From: UBA5209 sp034002865
GTDB taxonomy: Bacteria > Patescibacteriota > Dojkabacteria > SC72
Length of the DNA stretch: 52,558 nucleotides
NCBI GenBank assembly: GCA_034002865.1
Contig: JAVEZR010000004.1
Coordinates: 1-52,558 of the forward strand
Direction: 5' to 3'
Shown: piece after piece, positions 26,673-35,698 of the stretch
Layout of the letters: each line of letters opens with the position of its first letter
How positions within the stretch are numbered: the first letter of the stretch is position 1
The notes under the pieces: generated by a model
What the model was told of the DNA's origin: nothing
The model's database searches: none
What the model saw: only the letters and a program-made list of their open reading frames with translations
Program-made: the position numbers and the translations under genes

Positions 26673-28880
26673 ATGCAAACATTTGAAAAAGAACTAAACC
26701 CAATATATACACGGGTAGATGAAATTAATGATTTCAGAAATGTATCCCCAGAAACAAACAGTGAGAAAGAGGAGTATCCTCACCTTATCAAAGTTACCGA
26801 TATCAATGCACAAACCTCTAAGAAGATGATTAAAAGATTAGAGGAATTAGAAATAGAGCTTGAAGAGCAGGTTAAAGTCATTGCAATGGAAACAGACCTA
26901 GATGCAAGAGCAGATGCTGCAGGAGTATATAACAAAATATTAAGAAGTATAGAGGAATGTATAGAGAGGATAAATAGGGAGTTAATAAAGTTAGATACAC
27001 CATACTTTGGTAAGATAGTTTTCCAAACACAACTAAGAGGTAATGAGAGAGATCTACCAATATATATTGGCAAGTTCGCATTAATGGATAGAGATACATA
27101 CAAGCCATTAATAAGTGACTGGAGAGCACCGATAGCAAACCTTTACTATGAAAATAGTGGCCCTGCAAACGACCTACAGTATGATAGCCCTACAGGTATT
27201 AGAGAGGGAAATTTAATCCAAAAAAGACAGTTTAATATCTCAGAGGCTAGAATAAAGCATATATATGATGCAAAGAGTGGTAATATCGCTGCTGATGAAT
27301 TCTTACTTGCTCAATTAAATGAAAGATTAGGTCAAAAGTTACAAGATATTGTATCTACAATCCAAGCACAACAAAATCAAATTATCAGAGAAGAAATTAA
27401 CAAGCCCGTAGTTATTCAAGGCGTAGCAGGTAGTGGTAAAACAACAATCTTACTACATAGGTTAGCCTACCTTTTCTACGCTTACAAAGATCATATTAGA
27501 TCGAACAAGAGTTTAATCATTGGTCCAAACAAAATGTTTCTTGATTACATTACAGATGTACTACCAAGCTTAGGTATAGAAAATGTACTGGCTAATACAT
27601 ATATGTTCTGGGCTAAAAGTGTATTAGGTTGGGATAACACATACATACTCCATCCCTCACAGGAAGATTTAAAGATCAAAGAGTATAAGGGCTCTCTCCA
27701 CTTCATAGAGCTTCTAGATTCTTACTTTGAGGATTTTGAATCAGAGCTTTTAGAAAATATTCCCTACTCTAGAAAAGATATTGTAAGAAGAAGGTACTAT
27801 GAATTAAAAGATACATATCCATATATAACAATGGATGAGAGATTAAATCTCTCATTAGAGTATGCCTTTGCTCAAAAACAGTTTAAGGAGAAAAGAACAG
27901 GATTTTTAACAGATACCCATCAAACAGATATGTTAAAGAAAAAAGAAATATTAAAGTACTTTGAGAAAGCAACCCTCCCTATTGAGGTGTATAGAAATAT
28001 GTTTAAGAAAGGATATAGCACTAAAGAAATCTCTAAATATACATTAGAAGCTGTATCAAGAAGTGGTAAACAGAAAACATATAGAATGGAAGACCTAGCA
28101 CCGATTGTATACCTCTCTTTAAAGATACACGGTTACAAGGAGCATGAGAAAGAGTATGTGATGATAGATGAGGCCCAAGATTTAAGCTTAGTTCAAATAC
28201 TTACTCTCTTACAAATCTCTAAGAATCAAAATGTCACTGTCGCAGGTGACCTTGCCCAATCCATTATCCCTCCCTTTTACATTAAAGATTGGGAAGATGT
28301 AATATCTCTATTTAAGAAATTTAGTATAGAGAAATACTCATATCATCAACTTAATAGGTGTTACAGAACTACCCTTGAAATAATAGAGTATGCAAACAGT
28401 ATCTTTAGAGAAAGATTCCCTAAAAGCTATAAACTACCAGAGGCTGTACTAAGACATGGTGAGGATATTAGGATAATAGAGCATAAGAAAGATATTAAAG
28501 ATTTAGATAAAGAATCCTTAGATACCCTTATAGAAATAATAAAGAAAGATTTTGATAAAGGCTCTGTAACCTGTGCATTAATATGTAGAGATAAGGAACA
28601 TACGAAACAAACGTATGAGAAGATAGTTGAATATGAATCATATCTTGAGAAAGATATTGTAGATTATACCCTTAATGATTATAAAACAGGATTACTACTA
28701 CTCCCCATAGAAGACGCAAAAGGTTTAGAGTTTGATACTGTAATATTACTAGATGTAAATGATATCAACTATCCAGATACAGAGCTCTCTACAAGATTAC
28801 TCTACGTTGCAATTACAAGAGCTTTGCATAGGTTAATAATAGTAGAGAATAGTAATAGATCTCCACTATTAAACATATGA
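26673..28880 (+). CDS. HelD-like superfamily 1 helicase/ATPase
   Basis: The 735-residue protein matches HelD (helicase IV-like), which in Firmicutes and actinobacteria binds RNA polymerase and recycles stalled complexes. It has an N-terminal coiled coil (about 40-95), the HelD-specific YIGKFALMDRDTYKPLISDWRAPIANLYYE block, Walker A GVAGSGKTTILLHR (from 250), Walker B YVMIDEAQDLSL, GDLAQSI, LNRCYRTT, and a C-terminal RLLYVAITRALHRL helicase motif. Its stop overlaps the lgt start (ATGA at 28877-28880), so the two are co-translated. Coupling to RNA polymerase is inferred from family. Confidence 0.9.
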   Translation: MQTFEKELNPIYTRVDEINDFRNVSPETNSEKEEYPHLIKVTDINAQTSKKMIKRLEELEIELEEQVKVIAMETDLDARADAAGVYNKILRSIEECIERINRELIKLDTPYFGKIVFQTQLRGNERDLPIYIGKFALMDRDTYKPLISDWRAPIANLYYENSGPANDLQYDSPTGIREGNLIQKRQFNISEARIKHIYDAKSGNIAADEFLLAQLNERLGQKLQDIVSTIQAQQNQIIREEINKPVVIQGVAGSGKTTILLHRLAYLFYAYKDHIRSNKSLIIGPNKMFLDYITDVLPSLGIENVLANTYMFWAKSVLGWDNTYILHPSQEDLKIKEYKGSLHFIELLDSYFEDFESELLENIPYSRKDIVRRRYYELKDTYPYITMDERLNLSLEYAFAQKQFKEKRTGFLTDTHQTDMLKKKEILKYFEKATLPIEVYRNMFKKGYSTKEISKYTLEAVSRSGKQKTYRMEDLAPIVYLSLKIHGYKEHEKEYVMIDEAQDLSLVQILTLLQISKNQNVTVAGDLAQSIIPPFYIKDWEDVISLFKKFSIEKYSYHQLNRCYRTTLEIIEYANSIFRERFPKSYKLPEAVLRHGEDIRIIEHKKDIKDLDKESLDTLIEIIKKDFDKGSVTCALICRDKEHTKQTYEKIVEYESYLEKDIVDYTLNDYKTGLLLLPIEDAKGLEFDTVILLDVNDINYPDTELSTRLLYVAITRALHRLIIVENSNRSPLLNI

Positions 28881-30136
28881 ACATATATGGTGTATTAATA
28901 GGTATAGCTGTAATAATTGGTATAGAGCTTTTTAGGAGAAAAAACACCTCATTAAAAGAATTAGATATTCTTTTTGTTTTACTAAGTACACTCATTGGAG
29001 CACGCCTTCTATTTCTTCTTCACAGTATAGAGGAGATATCAGAGGGTATAGTAAACCCTTTTAAGATATGGGATGGAGGTTTAGCAATATACGGTGCATT
29101 AATAGGAATAATCATCTCTCTTTACATACTCTCTAAAAAGAAAAAGCTTTCATTCTTTAATCTTTCAGACTCCCTCTTTCTGTTTCTTCCAGTACTTCAA
29201 GCAATTGGAAGAGTAGGCAATTTCTTTAATCATGAACTTTACGGTAAACCAAGTAATCTACCATGGTCAATATATATACCCTTAGAGAGTAGATTACATG
29301 GATATGAAAGCTATTCCCATTTCCATCCAGCATTTCTCTACGAATCTATACTAAACATACTACTCTTTACCACCCTACTCTTTATTAACAGAAAAAATCC
29401 TAAAAAGGGATATATAACAGGGGTATATTTAATTGGTTACTCAATCATTAGACTGCTTCTTAATACAGTAAGAATAGATAAGGAGTATATATATATGATT
29501 GAGACTTCTAATCTCCTTTCTGTTATATTCATATGTATAGGAGTATCAATATTAATGTCACAATCAAAATTTAAAAAACAAATTGCTACCTTTTTCTCTA
29601 GAACAGTAACCCTCTCTTTAATACTAATTTCGTTTCTCTCAATACTTTTCACTATCCAAATCCCAACTATATATCTCTTACTCTTCTCCTTTTTAACTTT
29701 CATAATTCCAATATCCGCTATCTTACTGTTTAAAAGATTAGGTATTACATCTGATTACAATGTAACTAAAAGAGAGGAAAGGCCTAAGCTCTTTCTAATC
29801 TTTTCAATATCATTTCTACTCTCTTTACTGCTAAGTATTAAATTAGGTAATATGCAGTTAATAACAATATTTTCTGTACTCAATCTTACCTTCTTTCTAG
29901 GATTTCTAATTACTCTGTTCTGGAAGATTAGCTTCCATATGATATGGAGCACATTAGCAATCTTTATCATCTACTACCTTACAAACAACCCATACCTTTT
30001 ACTCCTAGGAGTACTAATCCCATTTATAGGGTGGTCTAGAATTGAACTGACCAAACACAACTTAAAACAGGTACTGTCTGGTTTACTTCTCTGTTTACTG
30101 TGTGTACTGTTTGTTTCAACATTGCTTAAATTCTGA
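28877..30136 (+). CDS. lgt: Prolipoprotein diacylglyceryl transferase fused to a PAP2-like domain
   Basis: Residues about 1-235 are Lgt, which transfers diacylglycerol from phosphatidylglycerol to prolipoproteins. Visible are GARLLFLLH, IWDGGLAIYGALIG, GRVGNFFNHELYGKPSNLPW with the signature Arg/Asn/Glu, and HPAFLYES. The remaining 185 residues hold about six TMs and three motifs like PAP2 phosphatases: KREERP (298-303), KISFH (350-354) and SRIELTKH (387-394, SRx5H). The Asp after the last His is Gln, as I recall for a membrane PAP2 subfamily. Normal Lgt is about 280 residues, so this is a genuine extension. The gene overlaps HelD by 4 bases. Lgt part sure; PAP2 part likely. Confidence 0.9.
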   Translation: MNIYGVLIGIAVIIGIELFRRKNTSLKELDILFVLLSTLIGARLLFLLHSIEEISEGIVNPFKIWDGGLAIYGALIGIIISLYILSKKKKLSFFNLSDSLFLFLPVLQAIGRVGNFFNHELYGKPSNLPWSIYIPLESRLHGYESYSHFHPAFLYESILNILLFTTLLFINRKNPKKGYITGVYLIGYSIIRLLLNTVRIDKEYIYMIETSNLLSVIFICIGVSILMSQSKFKKQIATFFSRTVTLSLILISFLSILFTIQIPTIYLLLFSFLTFIIPISAILLFKRLGITSDYNVTKREERPKLFLIFSISFLLSLLLSIKLGNMQLITIFSVLNLTFFLGFLITLFWKISFHMIWSTLAIFIIYYLTNNPYLLLLGVLIPFIGWSRIELTKHNLKQVLSGLLLCLLCVLFVSTLLKF

Positions 30137-30171
30137 TAGAATTCATGTATTAATCTCAATATTTGTTACTT

Positions 30172-31596
30172 GTGGAAAATTTAAGTATTGTAAAAATTAG
30201 AGAGAAGTTACTAAAGAAAGAGCTCTCAGCCCAAGAGCTAGTACAGTATTACCTTAAAAATATCAAAGAGAAAGACTCAAAACTTAATTCATATATCACG
30301 GTATGTGAACAGGAAGCACTCTTAAATGCTAAGCAGTTTGATAGCGAATTTGAAAGTATGAAAGAGAGAAAGCTAGGAGGTATACCTCTTGGTATTAAGG
30401 ATATATTCTCAACAGAAGGCATACTTACATCTGCTGCCTCTCATATATTAAACGGCTACAAACCTGTATATGAATCTACTGTTACAAGTAAACTACTAAA
30501 AGAGGGAGCTATAATATTAGGGAAGACAAACTTAGATCAGTTCTGTCATGGATCATCTACAACAACATCATACTACGGTACTACACGTAATCCACATGAC
30601 TTAGATAGGCTACCAGGGGGCTCTAGTGGTGGCTCTAGTAGTGCAGTGGCTGCAGATCTATGTGCAGGTGCCATCGGTACAGAAACTGCAGGATCAATTA
30701 GATTACCTGCATCATGGTGTGGAGTTGTAGGACTGAAACCAACATATGGAAGAGTATCAAGATATGGAGTCATTGCAATGGGCTCTTCACTAGATAGCCC
30801 TGGACCAATAGTTAAGTCTGTAGAAGATAGCGCTTTACTACTCTCTGTAATCGCAGGATATGACCCTAAAGATTTCACTACATACAGGGACACTACTACA
30901 GATTACTTAGCAAACTTAAATCCTTTAAATATTAAAGGTATGAAATTAGCCATACCTAAGGAGTATATGGAATTACAGCTTGAAGATGGAGTAAGAAGAA
31001 ACTTTGATAACAGTGTAGAGATATTAAAAAAACTAGGAGCAAAGATTGAGTATGTAAACATCCTAAATCCTAAATTCGGAATGGCAGTATATACAATTAC
31101 ATGTAGAAGTGAAGTGTCTTCCAACCTTTCAAGATTTGATGGTACAAGATTTGGATTAGAAGGGAGTGATAGCTCTACAGTTAAAACTTACTTTGAATCT
31201 ACAAGAGGGGAAGGATTAGGTGAAGAAACAAAAAGAAGGATAATGACAGGAACATACTCACTCTCTGCAGGATATGCAGATGAATACTTTAAGAGATCTG
31301 AACAGGTAAGACAGTTAATAAAGGAGGATTTGGATAAGGTATTAAAACAGTATGACTGTATAATATCCCCTACAACACCATCCATTGCACTAAAGGATAA
31401 GGATGCTGATAACCCACTCTTTGGCGAGATAGCGGATATATTAGCAGAGGGAAGCTCAGAGGCAGGATTACCTGCAATCTCAATTCCTAATGGAGTATCA
31501 GAGAGTATGCCTACAGGTATACAAATAATTGGGAAACATTTAGCAGAACAAACTATTCTAGATGCTGCAAAAGCTCTTGAAGAGAATCAATCTTAA
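30172..31596 (+). CDS. gatA: Aspartyl/glutamyl-tRNA amidotransferase subunit A
   Basis: GatA is the amidase of GatCAB, releasing ammonia from Gln to convert Glu-tRNA-Gln (and Asp-tRNA-Asn) to the correct products. The amidase signature is complete: GIPLGIKDIFSTEG with catalytic Lys K76, PGGSSGGSSSAVAADL, and GTETAGSIRLPA with the nucleophilic Ser, then GLKPTYGRVSRYG. I chose GTG 30172 (MENLSIVKIREKL), which fits the family's first helix; a TTG 9 bases earlier is possible. It stands alone, 14.6 kb from gatB-gatC. It is convergent with the GerMN gene by 4 bases. Confidence 0.95.
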   Translation: MENLSIVKIREKLLKKELSAQELVQYYLKNIKEKDSKLNSYITVCEQEALLNAKQFDSEFESMKERKLGGIPLGIKDIFSTEGILTSAASHILNGYKPVYESTVTSKLLKEGAIILGKTNLDQFCHGSSTTTSYYGTTRNPHDLDRLPGGSSGGSSSAVAADLCAGAIGTETAGSIRLPASWCGVVGLKPTYGRVSRYGVIAMGSSLDSPGPIVKSVEDSALLLSVIAGYDPKDFTTYRDTTTDYLANLNPLNIKGMKLAIPKEYMELQLEDGVRRNFDNSVEILKKLGAKIEYVNILNPKFGMAVYTITCRSEVSSNLSRFDGTRFGLEGSDSSTVKTYFESTRGEGLGEETKRRIMTGTYSLSAGYADEYFKRSEQVRQLIKEDLDKVLKQYDCIISPTTPSIALKDKDADNPLFGEIADILAEGSSEAGLPAISIPNGVSESMPTGIQIIGKHLAEQTILDAAKALEENQS

Positions 31597-32480
31597 GGTT
31601 GCAATATGTCCTCTATTTGACCATCTATAGAGATAATTACACTGTTTACTGTAGGAAACTGTTTGAGAGTCTCCTCTATCTGTGCCCTAATACTGGTAAC
31701 CTTACAGCTACCACCAACTCCTTCATCCAACTTACTACTAAAATCTGCCCTAGCAACACCATTAGATATAGTTAAGCTCTGTATTACTACTCCATCATTA
31801 AGATTGGTATAGTACCCAGAGGAAGTTTCCTCTTTAGTTAAACCATTAAAAAGCTCCTCTAAAGATGCTTTACCTACAGCTAAAGTTTCTGGAATAGTTC
31901 TAATCACAGGGTATACCAATGAACAATCCTCTGTTGACCCCATACCCTCATTTGGAAAGAATACTTTAACCTCAATACTCTTGCTCTCTACTTCTAACAT
32001 AACAGGAAAATCTATATAATCATCATTCTCAACAAGACCAGAAGGATTACTCCTCTCAAATCTTAAAATAACCTTACTACTCTCATGTATATCAATATCT
32101 AACTTTAATTCAAAAGAAACATCTTCCTCAGTCATCCAATCCTCTGTAGCCTTTGCTAAAAGAGTATCTAATATCTCCATATCCTCATTAAGAACTCTTA
32201 CAGGAAACTCACCTTCAAAAAACCATCCTCCTTTTATACTCCCGCTTAGTGTACTACCTACCTGTACAGTATCATTTTCCTTAATATCATTAATATATAG
32301 CTTAACCCCCTTCTCACTCTTACTGTATAGTACTTGAGCCTTATCTTCACATATGCTTGTTAACTTTGTACATAGCTCATACTCACAGCATAGATCAGGG
32401 TCTTTAAGAAGATATGCAAAGAGAATAAGGAGGATAGATAGTAAAACTATACTAACAATTAATACTAAATTCTTTATCAT
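31593..32480 (-). CDS. Gmad2-GerMN membrane-anchored protein
   Basis: The 295-residue protein has an N-terminal TM (about 4-25). An Ig-like Gmad2 domain follows (about 60-160; GSTLSGSIKGGWFFEGEFPV), then a GerMN domain (about 170-290; VKVFFPNEG, LAVGKASLEELFNGLT, SLTISNGVARADFSSKLDEG, IRAQIEETLKQFPTVNSVIISIDG). Both were first named from sporulation and germination proteins but are common in non-sporing bacteria as exported envelope domains. No ligand is known. It should face outside. No other sporulation gene is present, so an envelope role is more likely. Confidence 0.85.
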   Translation of the reverse strand: MIKNLVLIVSIVLLSILLILFAYLLKDPDLCCEYELCTKLTSICEDKAQVLYSKSEKGVKLYINDIKENDTVQVGSTLSGSIKGGWFFEGEFPVRVLNEDMEILDTLLAKATEDWMTEEDVSFELKLDIDIHESSKVILRFERSNPSGLVENDDYIDFPVMLEVESKSIEVKVFFPNEGMGSTEDCSLVYPVIRTIPETLAVGKASLEELFNGLTKEETSSGYYTNLNDGVVIQSLTISNGVARADFSSKLDEGVGGSCKVTSIRAQIEETLKQFPTVNSVIISIDGQIEDILQP

Positions 32481-32536
32481 TACACCTAAAGGGTAATATA
32501 ATAATTAAGTATACCTAAATATTTATAAACTTTCCA

Positions 32537-33064
32537 CTATTTAATATGCCCATATCTACCAGATATTGGATCTTTAAAAAGGAATATTTTTGGTGGAAAG
32601 AATGTAAAGAAACTGAATAAAAGAAAGAGAAGTATTAAAGAAAAGAAGCTGTAAAGTTCACCAAGATACGAAATATTAGAACTAATTAAATAGTACATTA
32701 ATAGATAACCAAGGATTACAGATAGTATAAAGATTAATATACTTACAAATAGTACCTCTCTTTTTAGAAAAAGTCTTACAGAGTAATATAGCAGTGGTAT
32801 TAAAATAAGGACAAGAAGGATACCGTATAAATTACTCTCTAATACATTCAAATACTCCCCTTTTAGAATGAAGTACTGTATAAAAGAGATAAATAGCATA
32901 GGTATGAAAGCAAGCTTAAGATGCTCCCACGTACTCTCATTTACTGCAGAGAAAAGATGTAACATTAAACTACCTGTACCCTTCCTATGTGTGAAGTGTA
33001 GTATTACACCAAACATATTTGCACAAAGCATACTTATTACTATTACCCAAAACAACATAGTCAT
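32537..33064 (-). CDS. DUF6512-like polytopic membrane protein
   Basis: The 175-residue protein has about five hydrophobic helices. It carries the NESTWEHLKLAFIPM motif, with conserved Asn/Glu/His, that marks the DUF6512-type membrane family; the biochemical role is unknown. Two start codons are possible, 33064 and 33058. The TGT-TAGATA box just upstream puts transcription about at 33058, so the second start may be used in a leaderless message. It is transcribed away from the kinase-like gene. Confidence 0.6.
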   Translation of the reverse strand: MTMLFWVIVISMLCANMFGVILHFTHRKGTGSLMLHLFSAVNESTWEHLKLAFIPMLFISFIQYFILKGEYLNVLESNLYGILLVLILIPLLYYSVRLFLKREVLFVSILIFILSVILGYLLMYYLISSNISYLGELYSFFSLILLFLLFSFFTFFPPKIFLFKDPISGRYGHIK

Positions 33065-33124
33065 TATCTAACATGTTATATGAATCTATATTAACAGAAA
33101 ACATGTCTATAGATATACTGATTA

Positions 33125-33133
33125 TGTTATACT
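33125..33133 (+). promoter_or_regulatory. Extended -10 promoter of the kinase-like gene
   Basis: TGT-TATACT with hexamer 33128-33133. The leader would be about 20 bases before ATG 33161. Confidence 0.45.
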
Positions 33134-33160
33134 TTTTCAATAAAATCTTTTTAGTAAAAA

Positions 33161-34081
33161 ATGTCAGAAAATTTTGAATTCTCCCAAGAGTCGAAAGAAA
33201 TCCGTACAGGAAATTTTGCTAAGGTCCAAATGTTAGACACAGAAGTTATTGTACAGCCTCGGAGCCCACTACCTGCATCAATTACTGATGTAAATGAAAA
33301 AATGAACAATCAAGAAATATTTAATCAGATGTTTTCTAACTTTGATGGAATTAAGATCTGCCCTATAAAAGAAAAAGACTCCACTCAAGGTAGGTATGTA
33401 GTGCAAAGAGCCGAAGGTATTAATCTTACAAATATTCAAAATGAACAAGAGGGAGATATTAAGAGTTTCCTAACCTTGTCTACTGATATAAAGACAAATG
33501 GAATATTAATATATCTTAGAATGCTCAAAGAACTAAACAGTAAAGGCTACTCTTTCCAAGATCATAAAGGAGATAGTATATTTATACAGAAAGTACCTGA
33601 AAATAAATCCTCTAGTACTCTCTCTATAATAGATGCAGGGTCACTAACTAAGAATAATAATTCAGAAGATAGTTGGAGTGCAGAGCTTAAGGGGGGATTA
33701 AAAGAAACATTGGAATCCTTCTTTACAAGAGGAAATAATATAAAAGAAATAGAGTCTTTAATTCCAACTGGTATAAGAACTATTCTTAATAGAATAGATA
33801 GCTATCCTAATGCCGATTCTCTTCTTTCAGATGTAAGGGCATATGTTAGGGGTGGAAAAAATATAAATACCTTTGACCATAATGAAAGAAAAAATAGTAT
33901 ATTGATAAGACTAAGATATTTGAAAGATTCTACATCATTAAATAACGCTATTGTAGGAAGAGATTTTAGTCAGCTCTCACAATATGAAATAGATAGATGG
34001 GAAATATTTATAAACAGTAACCTTACACTAGAAAATATCCCACTTATGAATGTTCTAGAAGGGAAATATCATAAGAAGTGA
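33161..34081 (+). CDS. Kinase-fold-like orphan protein, probably degenerate
   Basis: The 306-residue cytoplasmic protein has no signal or TM. I do not recognise a family, but its order of motifs resembles a protein kinase. TGNFAKVQMLDTEVIVQ (about 16-32) looks like the glycine loop and beta-3 with Lys replaced by Gln. RYVVQRAEGINL resembles a hinge. GYSFQDHKGDSIFI has D134 where HRD's Asp would be, with the Asn replaced. STLSIIDAGS has D158 at the DFG position, as DAG. The C-terminus is helical. If correct it is a pseudokinase or atypical kinase. Its TGA stop lies inside the antisense 3' end of tRNA-Lys. Confidence covers the gene itself more than the fold. Confidence 0.6.
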   Translation: MSENFEFSQESKEIRTGNFAKVQMLDTEVIVQPRSPLPASITDVNEKMNNQEIFNQMFSNFDGIKICPIKEKDSTQGRYVVQRAEGINLTNIQNEQEGDIKSFLTLSTDIKTNGILIYLRMLKELNSKGYSFQDHKGDSIFIQKVPENKSSSTLSIIDAGSLTKNNNSEDSWSAELKGGLKETLESFFTRGNNIKEIESLIPTGIRTILNRIDSYPNADSLLSDVRAYVRGGKNINTFDHNERKNSILIRLRYLKDSTSLNNAIVGRDFSQLSQYEIDRWEIFINSNLTLENIPLMNVLEGKYHKK

Positions 34082-34152
34082 GCCGCCTGAGACTCGAACT
34101 CAGCACCTACTGCTTAAAAGGCAGTTGCTCTAACCTGATGAGCTAGCGGCCC
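34079..34152 (-). tRNA. tRNA-Lys (anticodon TTT)
   Basis: Acceptor GGGCCGC pairs with GCGGCTC (one G-U). The anticodon stem is ACTGC/GCAGT with loop CTTTTAA, and the discriminator is A. No CCA is encoded (CTT follows). Its 3' end overlaps the stop codon of the convergent gene at 33161-34081. Confidence 0.94.
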
Positions 34153-34188
34153 GTAACGGTTATGATTATAACCCCTTAAGTTATCTTT

Positions 34189-34827
34189 TTACAAGTCTTT
34201 TACTAAAAGCTGTTTAACAGGTGAAAACGATTTTCTATGGATTGCACATGGCCCATACTTACGTAACAGCTCTATATGCTGTTTAGTACCATACCCTACA
34301 TGCTTTTCAAATAGATAATCAGGGTACTCTTTAGAGATCTCTTTCATAAACCTATCTCTTGTTACCTTTGCTAATATGGATGCTGAAGATATAGAGTAAT
34401 GTTTAATATCCCCTGACTTAATCTTCTCCATATGATATCCAGATATTGTGCTAACATTAGTACCATCTACAATAAGGTAATCAGCTTTACACTTAATCAT
34501 ATCCTCTACCTGCTTAAGAGCACCCTCCATAGCCATTTTAACAGCCTCCTGTATACCCAGCTCATCTATAATTACAGAATCTATCATACATATACCGTAT
34601 GCAACAGAGCTCTCCTTTATATACTCAAATATCTCTTCTCTTTTCTTCTCACTCATCATTTTACTATCTCTAACAAAAGGATGAAGTTTAGTATCACTAT
34701 TAATAACCACAGCACCTGCACATACAGGTCCTGCAAGTGGTCCTCTTCCTGCCTCATCAATACCTACTATATATTTAAAACCTTTATTCCAAAGCTTACT
34801 TTCTAATTCAATATCAGGAAATTGCAT
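34189..34827 (-). CDS. rnhB: Ribonuclease HII
   Basis: RNase HII cuts the RNA strand of RNA-DNA hybrids and removes single ribonucleotides from DNA. The 212-residue protein has the DEDD core: VGIDEAGRGPLAGPV (about 21-35), RDSKMMSEKKREE, LIVDGTNV and SASILAKVTRDRFM. The GRG motif after DEA is the RNase HII signature. The C-terminus has KHVGYGTKQHIELLRKYGPCAIHRKSF as in the family. Length is normal (about 200-210). Confidence 0.95.
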   Translation of the reverse strand: MQFPDIELESKLWNKGFKYIVGIDEAGRGPLAGPVCAGAVVINSDTKLHPFVRDSKMMSEKKREEIFEYIKESSVAYGICMIDSVIIDELGIQEAVKMAMEGALKQVEDMIKCKADYLIVDGTNVSTISGYHMEKIKSGDIKHYSISSASILAKVTRDRFMKEISKEYPDYLFEKHVGYGTKQHIELLRKYGPCAIHRKSFSPVKQLLVKDL

Positions 34828-34864
34828 AGTACAAATATGTATAAATATGATATATGATATTACT

Positions 34865-35119
34865 ATGAGAACAGTAATAATAGCAATTTGTATACTCCCT
34901 TTAATATCTTTCTCACTGTTAGGTAATACCTATGCACAGGAAGAAAGTACTGATGTAATAGAGAGTACTCAACAGGAAGTAGTAATGGAGAGTGAACCTA
35001 TTCAAACTCAAGAGATTACCACCCCTACTATCTCTCCATTTTCAATCCTTTTCTCTTTTATAGCAATAGCGCTATTTCTTTCATTAGGATATACCTTAAT
35101 TAAAAGGTTTAATCTTTAA
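34865..35119 (+). CDS. Small secreted C-terminally anchored protein
   Basis: An ATG at 34847 would give 90 residues; I prefer ATG 34865 (84 residues). The latter gives a compact signal peptide (MRTVIIAICILPL..., end NTYAQ) and lies 6 bases after a TATGAT box. After the signal comes an acidic Glu/Thr/Gln-rich linker, then a TM (about 56-76) and RFNL. It has no clear domain. The pattern signal - acidic linker - TM resembles the 994-1557 and 21707-22339 proteins without their beta domain. Function unknown. Confidence 0.55.
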   Translation: MRTVIIAICILPLISFSLLGNTYAQEESTDVIESTQQEVVMESEPIQTQEITTPTISPFSILFSFIAIALFLSLGYTLIKRFNL

Positions 35120-35182
35120 TTCTGGAAATTTTTAAAAATCTCATGTACCATATAGATATATTAATTTGTTATTCATAAAAAC

Positions 35183-35542
35183 ATGAGTTCATCAGAAGAT
35201 TTTTTCAAAGGTTTACTTTTCGGTACTGCAGTAGGTCTTACAGCAGGAATACTTCTTGCACCTAAAGCAGGATCAGAGACAAGAGAGGATATTAAAAGAT
35301 TTGCGCAAGAGAGAGTAGATAGTGCAGAGGATTACTACAAGAAAGCTAGAAGGCAGGTAAATAGGAAAATAAAAGAGGTTAAAGAAGCAGGTAAGAATAT
35401 TGATATTGATGGTTACAAGAAGTTAGTAGCAAAGGTTGTTGATGAAATTAAGAGAGATGGAGCATTAACTGCAGATGTTGCAAAACAGATTGGAACGAAG
35501 TTAAATGAAGATTGGAATGATATTAAATCATCCGTTCTTTAA
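35183..35542 (+). CDS. YtxH domain protein
   Basis: The 119-residue protein has the YtxH pattern: FFKGLLFGTAVGLTAGILLAP (about 7-27, glycine-rich TM), then KAGSETREDIKR and a long amphipathic helix rich in Lys and Glu. YtxH proteins are small membrane proteins linked to stress; the biochemical role is unknown. The rest faces the cytoplasm and may multimerise. No operon partner is evident. Confidence 0.85.
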   Translation: MSSSEDFFKGLLFGTAVGLTAGILLAPKAGSETREDIKRFAQERVDSAEDYYKKARRQVNRKIKEVKEAGKNIDIDGYKKLVAKVVDEIKRDGALTADVAKQIGTKLNEDWNDIKSSVL

Positions 35543-35565
35543 ATTAAAATAACCAATTGAATTTT

Positions 35566-35596
35566 ATCCTCTTGAGAGATAATATACTAAGAGGAT
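35566..35596 (+). promoter_or_regulatory. Promoter of tRNA-Gly(CCC) inside an inverted repeat
   Basis: Perfect 8-bp arms ATCCTCTT (35566-35573) and AAGAGGAT (35589-35596) flank a -10 TATACT (35583-35588) just 9 bases before the tRNA. The arms could be an operator or a stem in the precursor RNA. Confidence 0.45.
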
Positions 35597-35597
35597 T

Positions 35598-35671
35598 GCG
35601 AGAGTAGTTCAGTTGGCTAGAATGCCTCCTTCCCAAGGAGAAGGTCGCGGGTTCGAATCCCGTCTCTCGCT
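35598..35671 (+). tRNA. tRNA-Gly (anticodon CCC)
   Basis: Acceptor GCGAGAG pairs with CTCTCGC. The anticodon loop is TTCCCAA, the T arm CGGGTTCGAATCCCG, the discriminator T, and no CCA is encoded. Pair 27-43 is a C-A mismatch. Confidence 0.93.
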
Positions 35672-35698
35672 TTTATATTAATTGAGCTGCCCTTGGTT

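Noticed and set aside
31593..32480. Sporulation or germination locus
   Set aside because: GerMN and Gmad2 are widespread exported domains; no other spore gene is near.
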